Below are positions 1 to 6,872 of a DNA stretch of 11,286 bases, in pieces. Source of the DNA: DASUFE01 sp036274675 (GTDB lineage: Bacteria; Pseudomonadota; Gammaproteobacteria; HTCC5015). The stretch spans positions 1-11,286 of the forward strand of contig DASUFE010000049.1 in NCBI GenBank assembly GCA_036274675.1, in the 5' to 3' direction. Position 1 is the stretch's first letter. Each line of letters begins with the position of its first letter. The notes under the pieces are model-generated. The model saw nothing but the letters and a program-made list of their open reading frames with translations. It was not told where the DNA came from and did no database searches. A program made the position numbers and the translations under genes.

Positions 1-353
1 TGTCGCTTCGCAACTACGCGGATTATTCGAAGCGCTATGAGGCGATCCTGGTTAATTTCCCGAACGATATAAAGGCGTCCACTTTTAATTTGAAGGGGCG
101 GCCGGATTATGAGCAGATCATGCGGTTTATGCGAGTCTACGTCGATCTCAGTTACGAGGAGTGGTATCTGAGTCAGCAGTGTCTGGTGGATAAGAAGATG
201 TGGGAGTCGTGGAAGATGGGTGTCGAGGCGATGTTCTCGCGGCCTGCGTTCCAGCAGGCCTGGCTGGTGATCAAGCAGGATTCGAAGTATGGGACGGAGT
301 TCGCGGAGTTTCTGGAGCAGTATGGCCATCATGACGGCGCAAATAATCAATAA
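1..353 (+). CDS. 3' end of an unrecognised protein gene (partial)
   Basis: An open frame enters from the left edge (first complete codon at position 3) and ends at TAA 351-353, giving about 116 visible residues and no start codon in the window. The visible part is rich in aromatic and charged residues, with motifs such as DLSYEEWYLSQQ and MWESWKMGVE, and has no membrane segment or signal. The pattern of an aromatic-rich helix followed by a W-x-x-W element and a region like 'F..aW..ik..y..eF..f' resembles small helical uncharacterised proteins (DUF4760-like) from memory, but this was not tested. A TTG at 90 could serve as an internal start, but the frame is open upstream with equally coding-like sequence, so the gene very likely begins outside the window. 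Function unknown. Confidence 0.7.
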   Translation, partial: SLRNYADYSKRYEAILVNFPNDIKASTFNLKGRPDYEQIMRFMRVYVDLSYEEWYLSQQCLVDKKMWESWKMGVEAMFSRPAFQQAWLVIKQDSKYGTEFAEFLEQYGHHDGANNQ

Positions 354-358
354 CAACC

Positions 359-364
359 AAGGAG
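359..364 (+). promoter_or_regulatory. Ribosome binding site for the 48-residue membrane protein
   Basis: AAGGAG lies 6 bp before the ATG at 371. This near-perfect Shine-Dalgarno is a main reason for accepting such a short gene as real. Confidence 0.75.
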
Positions 365-370
365 TTTAAG

Positions 371-517
371 ATGAAACATATCGGCATGGTGTTACTGGGC
401 GTGTGGCTGATCCTGCACGGGCTGATCAGCATCATCAATCTGCATTTCAACGGGCTGCCGATGTTGATGGGCATTCTGGCGCTGGTGGCGGGAATTCTGA
501 TCGTTCTCAGGCGCTAG
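371..517 (+). CDS. Small two-helix inner membrane protein (48 aa)
   Basis: A 48-codon frame starts at ATG 371 and stops at TAG 515-517. It is preceded at ideal distance by AAGGAG. The product is almost entirely hydrophobic, with two probable membrane helices at about residues 4-22 and 29-46, a short polar turn around Asn25-Asn28 (with a histidine), a Lys at position 2 and a C-terminal Arg-Arg. By the positive-inside rule both ends would face the cytoplasm. It begins 17 bp after the preceding gene and ends 6 bp before the following one, so the three are probably cotranscribed. Very short hydrophobic proteins of this kind are common in proteobacteria and mostly uncharacterised. No function is assigned. 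Confidence 0.7.
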   Translation: MKHIGMVLLGVWLILHGLISIINLHFNGLPMLMGILALVAGILIVLRR

Positions 518-523
518 TTCACG

Positions 524-889
524 ATGCGTTACGCGTTGCCTGCCTTGCTGTTTGTTCTTGCGGCGGCCGCCTGCGCGCCGCTGCCCAGGCCGGAGCCGTA
601 CACCCAATCCTATGATATGTGGCTCGGACGTTCCGTGGATGCCGGGGACGGCATCGACAAAGACGAGGCTTCCATTATCGCTTACGCTTTCTATGCCTCT
701 GGTGCCTCGGATTGCGGCTCGCCTTTGGAGCCTCGGCTGACAGATGATGATTGGATCAGCAATACCTTGACCGACTCGGGCAAACCCGGCGATCCAATTT
801 ACATCGATGCTAAAACGGGTGAGGTGAGTTGTGGCGATGCAGTCCTGTCGCTCGATGAATTGAGAAGATTCGAGCGAAAAACCGATTAG
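524..889 (+). CDS. Small putative lipoprotein of unknown function (121 aa)
   Basis: The frame runs from ATG 524 to TAG 887-889. The N-terminus is a lipoprotein signal: Arg2, a hydrophobic stretch of residues 4-16, then an alanine-rich lipobox ending at Cys17. The -3 position is Ala rather than the preferred Leu, so signal peptidase II processing is likely but not certain. The mature part is acidic (many Asp/Glu) and holds two further cysteines, Cys64 and Cys103, which could form a disulfide in the periplasm. No conserved domain was recognised. The start is 6 bp after the previous stop without a good Shine-Dalgarno, which suggests translational coupling. A competing 62-codon frame at 552-740 lacks these features and was left out. 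Confidence 0.7.
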   Translation: MRYALPALLFVLAAAACAPLPRPEPYTQSYDMWLGRSVDAGDGIDKDEASIIAYAFYASGASDCGSPLEPRLTDDDWISNTLTDSGKPGDPIYIDAKTGEVSCGDAVLSLDELRRFERKTD

Positions 890-937
890 AATTTTATTAC
901 CCCCGTGTTCTCCGCGCTCCGGCGAGAGGAAATATTA

Positions 938-1387
938 ATGTCTCCGGACTTTGCCAAAGTAGAGGCTTACCTGCACGAGCACATTCCTATCACCAAAGCG
1001 ATGGGTATTAAGGTGGCCGGTTATGACGGCAATGCGGTCCGGTTGTGGGCTCCCCTGGAGCCGAACCTGAATCATCGGCAGACCGCATTCGGTGGCAGCG
1101 TCTCGGCGCTGGGCATACTGGCGGGCTGGAGTTTGCTGCATCTCAAACTGGGGGAAAGCGGCGAATCCGTCCAGTTGGTGATCCAGCACAGCGAAACCGA
1201 ATATACCGGCCCGATCGATCGGGATTTCACGGCGGTTTGCGCCATGCCCGGGCCGGAGGAATGGGCCAGGTACGAACAGGTTTTCCGTCGCTACGGCAAA
1301 GCCCGTGTCTATTTGGAATCCCTGATCGAGGCCGAAGGCCGGGTACTGGCCAGGCATAAAGGAAGTTACGTAGCCATTCGCCGTTAA
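938..1387 (+). CDS. Hotdog-fold thioesterase, YiiD C-terminal domain family (149 aa)
   Basis: The product resembles the C-terminal thioesterase domain of E. coli YiiD (PF09500/TIGR02447 type) along its whole length: an N-terminal helix, the segment around LNHRQTAFGGS (residues about 45-55), the hydrophobic helix ALGILAGWSL that forms the hotdog helix, and later beta strands. In E. coli this domain is fused behind a GNAT acetyltransferase; here it stands alone, which is common. The family is expected to hydrolyse an acyl thioester (acyl-CoA or acyl-ACP), but the substrate is not established. ATG 938 is preferred because AGAGGA at 925-930 sits 7 bp upstream. A GTG at 905 in the same frame would add 11 residues, has no comparable ribosome binding site, and the extension is not conserved-looking. 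No terminator was seen after it before the tRNA promoter. Confidence 0.8.
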   Translation: MSPDFAKVEAYLHEHIPITKAMGIKVAGYDGNAVRLWAPLEPNLNHRQTAFGGSVSALGILAGWSLLHLKLGESGESVQLVIQHSETEYTGPIDRDFTAVCAMPGPEEWARYEQVFRRYGKARVYLESLIEAEGRVLARHKGSYVAIRR

Positions 1388-1435
1388 GTTTTCGTAAAGG
1401 TTGGGAGATTCGCTGCAAGTAGGTCCGCTATCTGC

Positions 1436-1464
1436 TTGAAATTTAAGTTGTGTATGGCTAGACT
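1436..1464 (+). promoter_or_regulatory. Sigma70-type promoter for the initiator tRNA and probably the rimP-nusA-infB operon
   Basis: TTGAAA at 1436-1441 (5 of 6 to TTGACA) and TAGACT at 1459-1464 (4 of 6 to TATAAT) are separated by exactly 17 bp. The predicted start at about 1471 lies roughly 7 bp before the first base of the tRNA, as expected for a stable RNA gene. Confidence 0.65.
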
Positions 1465-1477
1465 TGCGCCAGCCTGA

Positions 1478-1554
<77 letters not shown>

Positions 1555-1570
1555 AATATGTTATGAAAAC

Positions 1571-1598
1571 AGGGGCCTTCAGGGCCCTTAGTTGTTTA
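1571..1598 (+). terminator. Hairpin after the tRNA, possible weak intrinsic terminator or processing signal
   Basis: A 7-bp stem (1571-1577 with 1583-1589, one G-U) encloses the 5-nt loop TTCAG and is followed by a moderately T-rich run (AGTTGTTT, about 1590-1597). It starts 16 bp after the CCA end. The weak T tract suggests partial termination or a 3' processing site rather than a full stop. Confidence 0.5.
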
Positions 1599-1602
1599 AG
1601 GG

Positions 1603-1665
1603 GGCTGCCGGAAACTGCGGCAGCCGCCTTCATCTGAAAAGTATGAACCGGCGGTTCCCGCCGGT
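1603..1665 (+). promoter_or_regulatory. Two strong leader hairpins between tRNA-fMet and rimP
   Basis: The first hairpin has a perfect 8-bp stem, GGCTGCCG (1603-1610) with CGGCAGCC (1618-1625), and a 7-nt loop. The second has a perfect 8-bp stem, ACCGGCGG (1647-1654) with CCGCCGGT (1658-1665), and a TTC loop. Neither has a clear T tract. In E. coli the corresponding metY-rimP spacer carries structured RNA that is processed and that limits transcription into the operon. The same role is inferred here. Confidence 0.5.
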
Positions 1666-1674
1666 ATTTAGAAG

Positions 1675-1697
1675 AAGGGGCGTTTAGCCCTTTTTTT
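1675..1697 (+). terminator. Intrinsic terminator or attenuator ahead of rimP-nusA
   Basis: A 7-bp stem (AAGGGGC 1675-1681 with GCCCTTT 1687-1693, one G-U) with a 5-nt loop runs into a tract of seven T (1691-1697). This is the canonical form of a Rho-independent terminator. Because no convincing promoter was found between it and rimP at 1767, some transcripts must read through it, so it probably acts as an attenuator that separates abundant tRNA transcription from the mRNA for rimP-nusA-infB. NusA itself affects such sites, which would give feedback; that link is inference. Confidence 0.65.
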
Positions 1698-1717
1698 GTC
1701 TTCGCAGGTTTTGCCGG

Positions 1718-1755
1718 CGAGGCTTTTGCAAAGCTGCAAATGCAGGCAGGCCTCG
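1718..1755 (+). promoter_or_regulatory. Hairpin just upstream of the rimP start
   Basis: An outer stem CGAGGC (1718-1723) with GCCTCG (1750-1755) surrounds an inner stem TTTGCA (1725-1730) with TGCAAA (1735-1740), loop AAGC. It ends 11 bp before the rimP ATG and leaves the weak AGAG ribosome binding site free. It may affect translation or mRNA processing; no direct evidence. Confidence 0.35.
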
Positions 1756-1766
1756 AAGCTTAGAGA

Positions 1767-2222
1767 ATGGAACAGAGTAACAGTAAAGAGTGGAAGATCG
1801 TCGAACCCGTGGTTGAAAGCATGGGTTACGAACTGGTCGGGGTGGAGTTGATGCGGCATGGCAGGGAATGCACCTTGCGGGTCTACATCGACAAGCCGGC
1901 CGGGGTTACTCTGGATGACTGTGCCGCGGTAAGCCACCAGTTGAGCGGCGTGATGGATGTGGAAGACCCGATCCAGTCGGCGTATCGGCTGGAGATTTCC
2001 TCACCGGGGCTGGACCGGCCGCTGTTCAAGGCCGCGGACTTCGAGCGTTTCGCCGGGTCCGCCGCCAGGATCAAGCTGGCGGTGCCGTTGGCCGGAAGGC
2101 GCAACTTCACCGGCATTTTGTCCGGCATGCAGGACGGACGGGTGAAAGTGCAGGTGGACGGAGAGATCTTCGAATTGAATTTTGATCATATCGAGCGGGC
2201 CAGGCTGGTGCCGCAGTTTTAG
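1767..2222 (+). CDS. rimP: Ribosome maturation factor RimP
   Basis: RimP is needed for maturation of the 30S ribosomal subunit. The 151-residue product has the usual length and two-domain plan: an N-terminal alpha/beta domain (about 1-82) containing the family signature around residues 63-75 (LEISSPGLDRPL), and a C-terminal SH3-like domain (about 84-151) ending in the typical 'gEifel.f..I..arLvp' pattern. The segment with RVYIDKPAGVTLDDCAAVS is also diagnostic. ATG 1767 is preceded by AGAG at 1762-1765, a weak ribosome binding site; the infB start has the same AGAGAATGG context. It is the first protein gene of the operon and sits 11 bp before nusA, the invariant neighbour in gammaproteobacteria. 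Confidence 0.95.
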   Translation: MEQSNSKEWKIVEPVVESMGYELVGVELMRHGRECTLRVYIDKPAGVTLDDCAAVSHQLSGVMDVEDPIQSAYRLEISSPGLDRPLFKAADFERFAGSAARIKLAVPLAGRRNFTGILSGMQDGRVKVQVDGEIFELNFDHIERARLVPQF

Positions 2223-2233
2223 CAGGAACTGAG

Positions 2234-3763
2234 ATGAACAAAGAGATATTGCTGGTAGTCGACGCGGTTTCCAACGAGAAAGGCGTCAACAAAGAGATTA
2301 TTTTCGAGGCGATCGAGGTCGCGCTGGCCACGGCCACCAAGAAGCGGCATGCCGGTGATATCGATGTGCGTGTCGCGATCGACCGTGAAAACGGCTCTTA
2401 TAACAGTTTCCGCCGCTGGGAAGTGCTGGCCGATGATGCCGAAATCGAGGCGCCGGATCGCCAGTACACGCTGGGCCAGGCCCGCGAAATCAAGTCCGAC
2501 ATCGAAGTCGGCGGCTTTATCGAGGAACCTATCGAATCGGTGGAGTTCGGCCGCATCGCCGCCCAGACCGCCAAACAGGTGATCGTGCAGAAGGTGCGTG
2601 AAGCCGAGCGCATGCGGGTGGTCGAAGCCTATCGCGACAAAGTGGGCCAACTGGTGCTCGGCGTCGTCAAGCGAGTGGAGCGTGGCAATGTCTATATGGA
2701 CCTCGGCGCCAATGCCGAGGCGATGATCTCGAAAGATGAAATGATCCCCCGTGAAGCGGTACGCCCGGGCGACCGCCTGCGCGGCTGGCTGCGCGAAGTG
2801 CGCGCCGACGTGCGCGGTCCGCAGTTGTTCGTGAGCCGTACCGCCCCGGAATTTTTGATCGAGCTGTTCAAGATCGAGGTGCCCGAGGTCGGCCAGGGGC
2901 TGATCGAAATCATGGGCGCCGCACGCGATCCGAGCCTGCGCGCCAAGATCGCGGTGCGCTCGCATGATCCGCGGCTGGACCCGGTCGGCGCCTGCGTCGG
3001 CATGCGCGGCTCGCGCGTGCAGGCGGTGTCGAACGAGCTGGCGGGAGAGCGTATTGATATTATTTTGTGGGACGAGAACCCCGCCCAGTATGTAATCAAC
3101 GCCATGTCGCCGGCGGAAGTGCTGTCGATCGTGGTCGACGAGGACGCGGGCAGCATGGATATTGCCGTCGCTGAGGAGAAATTGTCGCAGGCGATCGGGC
3201 GCGGCGGCCAGAATGTCCGCCTGGCGAGTGAGCTCACCGGCTGGATCCTGAACGTGATGGACGAAAAGCAGGCTGAAGCCAAGACCGAAGAGGAAGCCAA
3301 GGAATTGCAGACGACCTTCATGGAGCAGCTGGACGTGGACGCCGAGGTAGCGGTCATCCTGATTCAGGAGGGCTTCTCCAGTATCGATGAAGTGGCCTAT
3401 GTGCAGAAGGAAGAACTGCTCGCCATCGAGGAGTTCGACGAGGCCATCGTCGAGGAATTACAGAACCGGGCGCGCGATTCCTTGTTGACCAAGGCGATCG
3501 CGAGCGAGGAAAACATCGACAAGAAGCAACCAACACCCGAACTGCTGCAGATGGAAGGCATGGATCAGGAGTTGGCCTATGCGCTGGCCGGGCGCGGCAT
3601 CGTCACGCTGGACGACCTGGGCGAGCAATCGGTCGATGAGTTGATGGAAGTTGAAGGCATGAACGAGAAGCGCGCGGCCGAACTGATCATGAAGGCGCGC
3701 GAGCACTGGTTCGCGGAAGACGGCGTGGCCGGCAAGATCTCGGGCGCCAAGGTTTCAGGCTGA
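2234..3763 (+). CDS. nusA: Transcription termination/antitermination protein NusA
   Basis: NusA binds RNA polymerase and nascent RNA, promotes pausing and intrinsic termination, and takes part in antitermination on rRNA operons. The 509-residue product has the full gammaproteobacterial architecture: N-terminal polymerase-binding domain (about 1-125), S1 domain (137-200), KH1 (about 232-300, loop VGMRGSR at 255-261), KH2 (about 302-370, loop IGRGGQN at 321-327), and two C-terminal helical repeats (about 366-420 and 437-495). The C-terminal repeats are absent from many other phyla and support the lineage call. ATG 2234 has AGGA (2224-2227) 6 bp upstream. The gene lies 11 bp after rimP and 13 bp before infB, so the three are cotranscribed. 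In E. coli NusA represses its own operon; the hairpin-rich leader upstream is consistent with this. Confidence 0.97.
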   Translation: MNKEILLVVDAVSNEKGVNKEIIFEAIEVALATATKKRHAGDIDVRVAIDRENGSYNSFRRWEVLADDAEIEAPDRQYTLGQAREIKSDIEVGGFIEEPIESVEFGRIAAQTAKQVIVQKVREAERMRVVEAYRDKVGQLVLGVVKRVERGNVYMDLGANAEAMISKDEMIPREAVRPGDRLRGWLREVRADVRGPQLFVSRTAPEFLIELFKIEVPEVGQGLIEIMGAARDPSLRAKIAVRSHDPRLDPVGACVGMRGSRVQAVSNELAGERIDIILWDENPAQYVINAMSPAEVLSIVVDEDAGSMDIAVAEEKLSQAIGRGGQNVRLASELTGWILNVMDEKQAEAKTEEEAKELQTTFMEQLDVDAEVAVILIQEGFSSIDEVAYVQKEELLAIEEFDEAIVEELQNRARDSLLTKAIASEENIDKKQPTPELLQMEGMDQELAYALAGRGIVTLDDLGEQSVDELMEVEGMNEKRAAELIMKAREHWFAEDGVAGKISGAKVSG

Positions 3764-3776
3764 GCGGGTACAGAGA

Positions 3777-6374
3777 ATGGCAGTGTCGGAAGTAACAGTT
3801 AAGCAGTTAGCAAAGGATGTCGGCATTCCTGTCGACCGTCTGCTACAGCAGCTGAGTGAGGCGGGTCTGAACAAGAACTCGGCCGACGATTCCGTGACTG
3901 TCGACGAAAAAATGCGTCTGCTCAACCATCTGCGTGAAAGTCATGGCAAGAAAACCACCCTGGGTGAAGGCAGCAAGATTACGCTCAAGCGCAAGAGCGT
4001 GAGCGAGTTGAAGCTCCCGAGCAGCCAGACAAACCGCGCCGCCACCCGCACCGGCAAGGTCGTGAGCGTGGAGGTGCGCAAGAAGCGCAGCGCGTTCAAG
4101 CCCGGCGCGGCGGAAGAGGAACAACACAAGCTGACCGCGCGGGAAGAGCAGGCGCAGCGCGAAGCACTGAAGCGCGAAGCGGAGACACAGCGGCGTACCG
4201 AGGAGGAATCCCGGCAGCGCACCGAAGAGGAAGTACGCAAGCAGGAAGAGGCGGCGCGGCGCGCGGCCGAGGAACAGGAACGCAAGCGCAAGACCGAACA
4301 GGAATTGGAGCCCCAGGGGGGGCGGCAGCAAGCGGTTGCCGCGGTGGCGGTCGCGGAAAAGCCCAAGCACAAACCGGCTACGGTAGCGAAAGCCGAGCCG
4401 GAACCCGAGTCGGACTCCGGCAAGGGCAAGGGCGCCAAGAAGGGCAAGAAAGGACGCTCGGATCGCGATGATGATCGCGACAGAGGGCGTTTTGGCGGCC
4501 GCGAGGAATTGCACGTTGATGCCGCGAAGAGCGGTTTGCGCAGGAGAAAGAGCAAGCCCGTGGCCAAGCTCGTCGTCGACGGCGAGCGCAAACACGGTTT
4601 TGAAAAGCCGACCGCGCCGGTGGTGCGCGATGTCCGGATTCCGCCCGCGATTACCGTTGGCGAACTGGCGCAGCAGATGGCGGTCAAGGCCGGCGAACTG
4701 ATCAAGGTGTTGATGGGCATGGGCGTCATGGCCACCATCAACCAGGTGCTGGACCAGGACACCGCCATACTGGTCGTGGAAGAAGTAGGGCACAAACCGG
4801 TTCCGGTCGACCCTTCGAAGGATGAAAATGAATTGAAGCTCGAAGTTGAGCAGCGCGGCGAGGCTGTGCCGCGGCCGCCCATCGTGACCGTCATGGGTCA
4901 TGTCGACCATGGCAAAACTTCATTGCTGGACAAGATCCGCAGCGCCCAGGTCGCGGCCGGGGAAGCGGGCGGTATCACTCAGCACATCGGTGCCTATCAC
5001 GTTACCACTCCGAAAGGGGTCATTACTTTCCTGGATACTCCGGGCCATGCCGCTTTTACCGCGATGCGGGCGCGCGGCGCGCAGGCAACCGATATCGTAA
5101 TCCTGGTGGTGGCCGCCGACGACGGCGTCATGCCGCAAACGATTGAAGCCATCCAGCACGCGAAGGCCGCGCAGGTACCGATGATCGTTGCTATCAACAA
5201 GATGGATAAGCACGGCGTCGATCCCGACCGTGTCAAACAGGAACTGAGCAAGCACGAAGTGTTGCCCGAGGACTGGGGTGGCGACACCATGTTCATGCCG
5301 GTGTCGGCGCTGACCGGAAAGGGTATCGACGAGTTACTGGATGCGATATTACTGCAGGCTGAAGTGATGGAGCTGAAAGCCACCGCCGAAGGCCCGGCAA
5401 CGGGCGTGATTATCGAGTCGAGCCTGGACAAGGGCCGTGGCCCGGTGGCCACTGTGCTGGTGCAGTCTGGAATGCTCAGCCACGGCGATATGATCCTCAC
5501 CGGCAAGGAGTACGGCCGCGTACGCGCGATGTTCGATGAAAACGGCAAGCCTGTGAAGCAAGCCGGTCCTTCAATTCCGGTGGTGGTGCTCGGCCTTTCC
5601 GGCGCGCCGAACGCCGGCGACGATGTAGTAGCCGCGATCGACGAACGCAAGGCGCGCGAAATCGCAGAACGCCGGCAAGACAAGCTACGTGACCAGAAAC
5701 TGGCCAGCCAGCAGGCGACCAAGCGCGAGGACCTGTTCGCGCAGATGGGTCAGGGTCAGATCAGGAGCGTTGCCATCATGATCAAGGCCGATGTGCAGGG
5801 GAGCGCCGAGGCGTTACGCGACGCGCTGCTGAAACTGCCCTCCGACCAGGTCAAGGTTAATGTCATCGCCAGCAGTGTCGGCGGCATCAGTGAGTCCGAT
5901 GTCAATCTGGCGGTAGCCTCCGATGCCAAGATTATTGCTTTCAATGTGCGTGCCGATGCCGCCGCGCGCAAGGCAATTACAGAAAACTCGGTGAACGTAA
6001 AGTATTACAGCATCATCTACGAAGTGATCGATGATGTGACGAAATTGCTGACCGGCATGCTGGAACCGGAAGTGCGGGAGCAGTTTATCGGCTTGGCGGA
6101 GGTCAGGGATGTATTCAAGTCCTCGCAGTTCGGCGCCGTCGCCGGTTGCCTGGTCACCGAGGGCGTGGTCAAGCGCTCGAATCCGATCCGCGTGCTGCGC
6201 GATAACGTGGTTATCTACCAGGGCGAGCTGGAATCGTTGCGGCGCTTCAAGGACGACGTCAAGGAAGTGCGCGCCGGCACCGAGTGCGGCATCGCCGTTA
6301 AGAATTACAACGACGTCAAGGTCGGCGATCAGATCGAAGTCTACGAACGCGTCAAGGTTGAAAGGACACTGTAG
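3777..6374 (+). CDS. infB: Translation initiation factor IF-2
   Basis: IF2 is the GTPase that delivers fMet-tRNA to the 30S P site and promotes 50S joining. The 865-residue product has an N-terminal IF2_N module (about 1-52), a basic linker, a highly charged Glu/Arg/Lys-rich probable coiled coil (about 110-185), a low-complexity Lys/Asp/Arg segment (about 215-245), a second IF2_N module (about 290-345) and the catalytic core. GTPase motifs are intact: GHVDHGKT (374-381), DTPGH (420-424), NKMDK (474-478), followed by domains II, III and the fMet-tRNA-binding C2 domain. The length is close to the 890 residues of E. coli IF2. ATG 3777 has only a weak AGAGA before it, so coupling with nusA 13 bp upstream is likely. 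A run of seven G at 4316-4322 lies inside the low-complexity region but the frame is intact on both sides. Confidence 0.97.
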   Translation: MAVSEVTVKQLAKDVGIPVDRLLQQLSEAGLNKNSADDSVTVDEKMRLLNHLRESHGKKTTLGEGSKITLKRKSVSELKLPSSQTNRAATRTGKVVSVEVRKKRSAFKPGAAEEEQHKLTAREEQAQREALKREAETQRRTEEESRQRTEEEVRKQEEAARRAAEEQERKRKTEQELEPQGGRQQAVAAVAVAEKPKHKPATVAKAEPEPESDSGKGKGAKKGKKGRSDRDDDRDRGRFGGREELHVDAAKSGLRRRKSKPVAKLVVDGERKHGFEKPTAPVVRDVRIPPAITVGELAQQMAVKAGELIKVLMGMGVMATINQVLDQDTAILVVEEVGHKPVPVDPSKDENELKLEVEQRGEAVPRPPIVTVMGHVDHGKTSLLDKIRSAQVAAGEAGGITQHIGAYHVTTPKGVITFLDTPGHAAFTAMRARGAQATDIVILVVAADDGVMPQTIEAIQHAKAAQVPMIVAINKMDKHGVDPDRVKQELSKHEVLPEDWGGDTMFMPVSALTGKGIDELLDAILLQAEVMELKATAEGPATGVIIESSLDKGRGPVATVLVQSGMLSHGDMILTGKEYGRVRAMFDENGKPVKQAGPSIPVVVLGLSGAPNAGDDVVAAIDERKAREIAERRQDKLRDQKLASQQATKREDLFAQMGQGQIRSVAIMIKADVQGSAEALRDALLKLPSDQVKVNVIASSVGGISESDVNLAVASDAKIIAFNVRADAAARKAITENSVNVKYYSIIYEVIDDVTKLLTGMLEPEVREQFIGLAEVRDVFKSSQFGAVAGCLVTEGVVKRSNPIRVLRDNVVIYQGELESLRRFKDDVKEVRAGTECGIAVKNYNDVKVGDQIEVYERVKVERTL

Positions 6375-6383
6375 AAGCCTGGA

Positions 6384-6458
6384 GGCGGAAGACAGAATCC
6401 AGAATGAAGACTGTCTTTCAAGCTTCTGGCTCCTTACTTCTGGCTTCTGACTCCTGAA
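6384..6458. repeat. Degenerate heptanucleotide repeat with inverted arms in the infB-rbfA spacer
   Basis: The right arm is five back-to-back 7-mers close to TTCTGRC/TCCTGAC: TTCTGGC (6424-6430), TCCTTAC (6431-6437), TTCTGGC (6438-6444), TTCTGAC (6445-6451) and TCCTGAA (6452-6458). The left arm (6384-6411) carries the same unit on the other strand in the same 7-bp phase, for example GACAGAA (6391-6397) and TCCAGAA (6398-6404). Positions 6393-6404 pair with 6438-6449 at 11 of 12 positions. A second, competing hairpin pairs 6387-6395 with 6411-6419 (9 bp, one G-U). The element fills nearly the whole spacer and ends 3 bp before the rbfA ATG. It looks like a copy of a genome-wide intergenic heptamer repeat; only this copy was seen in the window. 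Confidence 0.7.
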
Positions 6459-6461
6459 ATC

Positions 6462-6872
6462 ATGCCTAAAGACTATCCACGAAGTCACCGCATCGGCGAT
6501 TTTATCCAGCGCGAACTGGCGGATCTCATCCGTACCGAGGTCAAGGACCCGCGCCTGAGCCCTCTGATCACCGTCGCGGAAGTCCGCGTCAACACCGATC
6601 TTTCGCACGCCAAGGTGTATATCAGCGCCATGGACGAGCGCGGACCCGCCAGTGTCGAGATACTGAACCATCTGTCCGGTTTCCTGCGCAGCCACCTGTT
6701 GCGGCGCATGCGCACGCGAGTGATACCACACCTGCAGTTTGTCTTTGACGACACGGCCGAGAAGGGCGCGCAGTTGAGTGCGCTGATCGAGGCCGCGGTG
6801 CGTGAAGATCGCGACCGGCATCGGGACGACGCTTCCACAGATGACGCGGGCGATGACGACGGCAAAGCCTAA
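6462..6872 (+). CDS. rbfA: 30S ribosome-binding factor RbfA
   Basis: RbfA binds the 30S subunit during late 16S rRNA maturation and is important in the cold. The 136-residue product shows the single KH-like fold: the N-terminal helix with RIGDFIQRELADLI, then VKDPRLSPLITVAEVRV, the strand with DLSHAKVYIS (about residues 47-56), the helix LNHLSGFLRSHLLRRM and RVIPHLQFVFDDTAEKG. It ends in an acidic Asp-rich tail (about 115-134). The start at ATG 6462 matches the family N-terminus, but no Shine-Dalgarno is visible because the heptamer repeat occupies the upstream region. The 3' end overlaps the start of truB, implying coupled translation. Confidence 0.94.
   Translation: MPKDYPRSHRIGDFIQRELADLIRTEVKDPRLSPLITVAEVRVNTDLSHAKVYISAMDERGPASVEILNHLSGFLRSHLLRRMRTRVIPHLQFVFDDTAEKGAQLSALIEAAVREDRDRHRDDASTDDAGDDDGKA

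Noticed and set aside
860..892. Possible promoter before the thioesterase gene (TTGAGA ... TAGAAT)
   Set aside because: The spacing is 21 bp, outside the normal range, so it was not annotated.
2219..2965. 248-codon minus-strand open frame opposite nusA
   Set aside because: Shadow of nusA codon bias; no ribosome binding site and no recognisable domain.
4316..4322. Run of seven G inside infB, a possible slippage or phase-variation site
   Set aside because: It lies in a low-complexity linker, the frame is intact on both sides and infB is essential, so switching is implausible.
3843..4910. Long minus-strand open frames opposite the charged region of infB
   Set aside because: They arise from the high GC and biased codon use of the Glu/Lys/Arg-rich IF2 linker on the other strand; the products are low-complexity and unlike any family.
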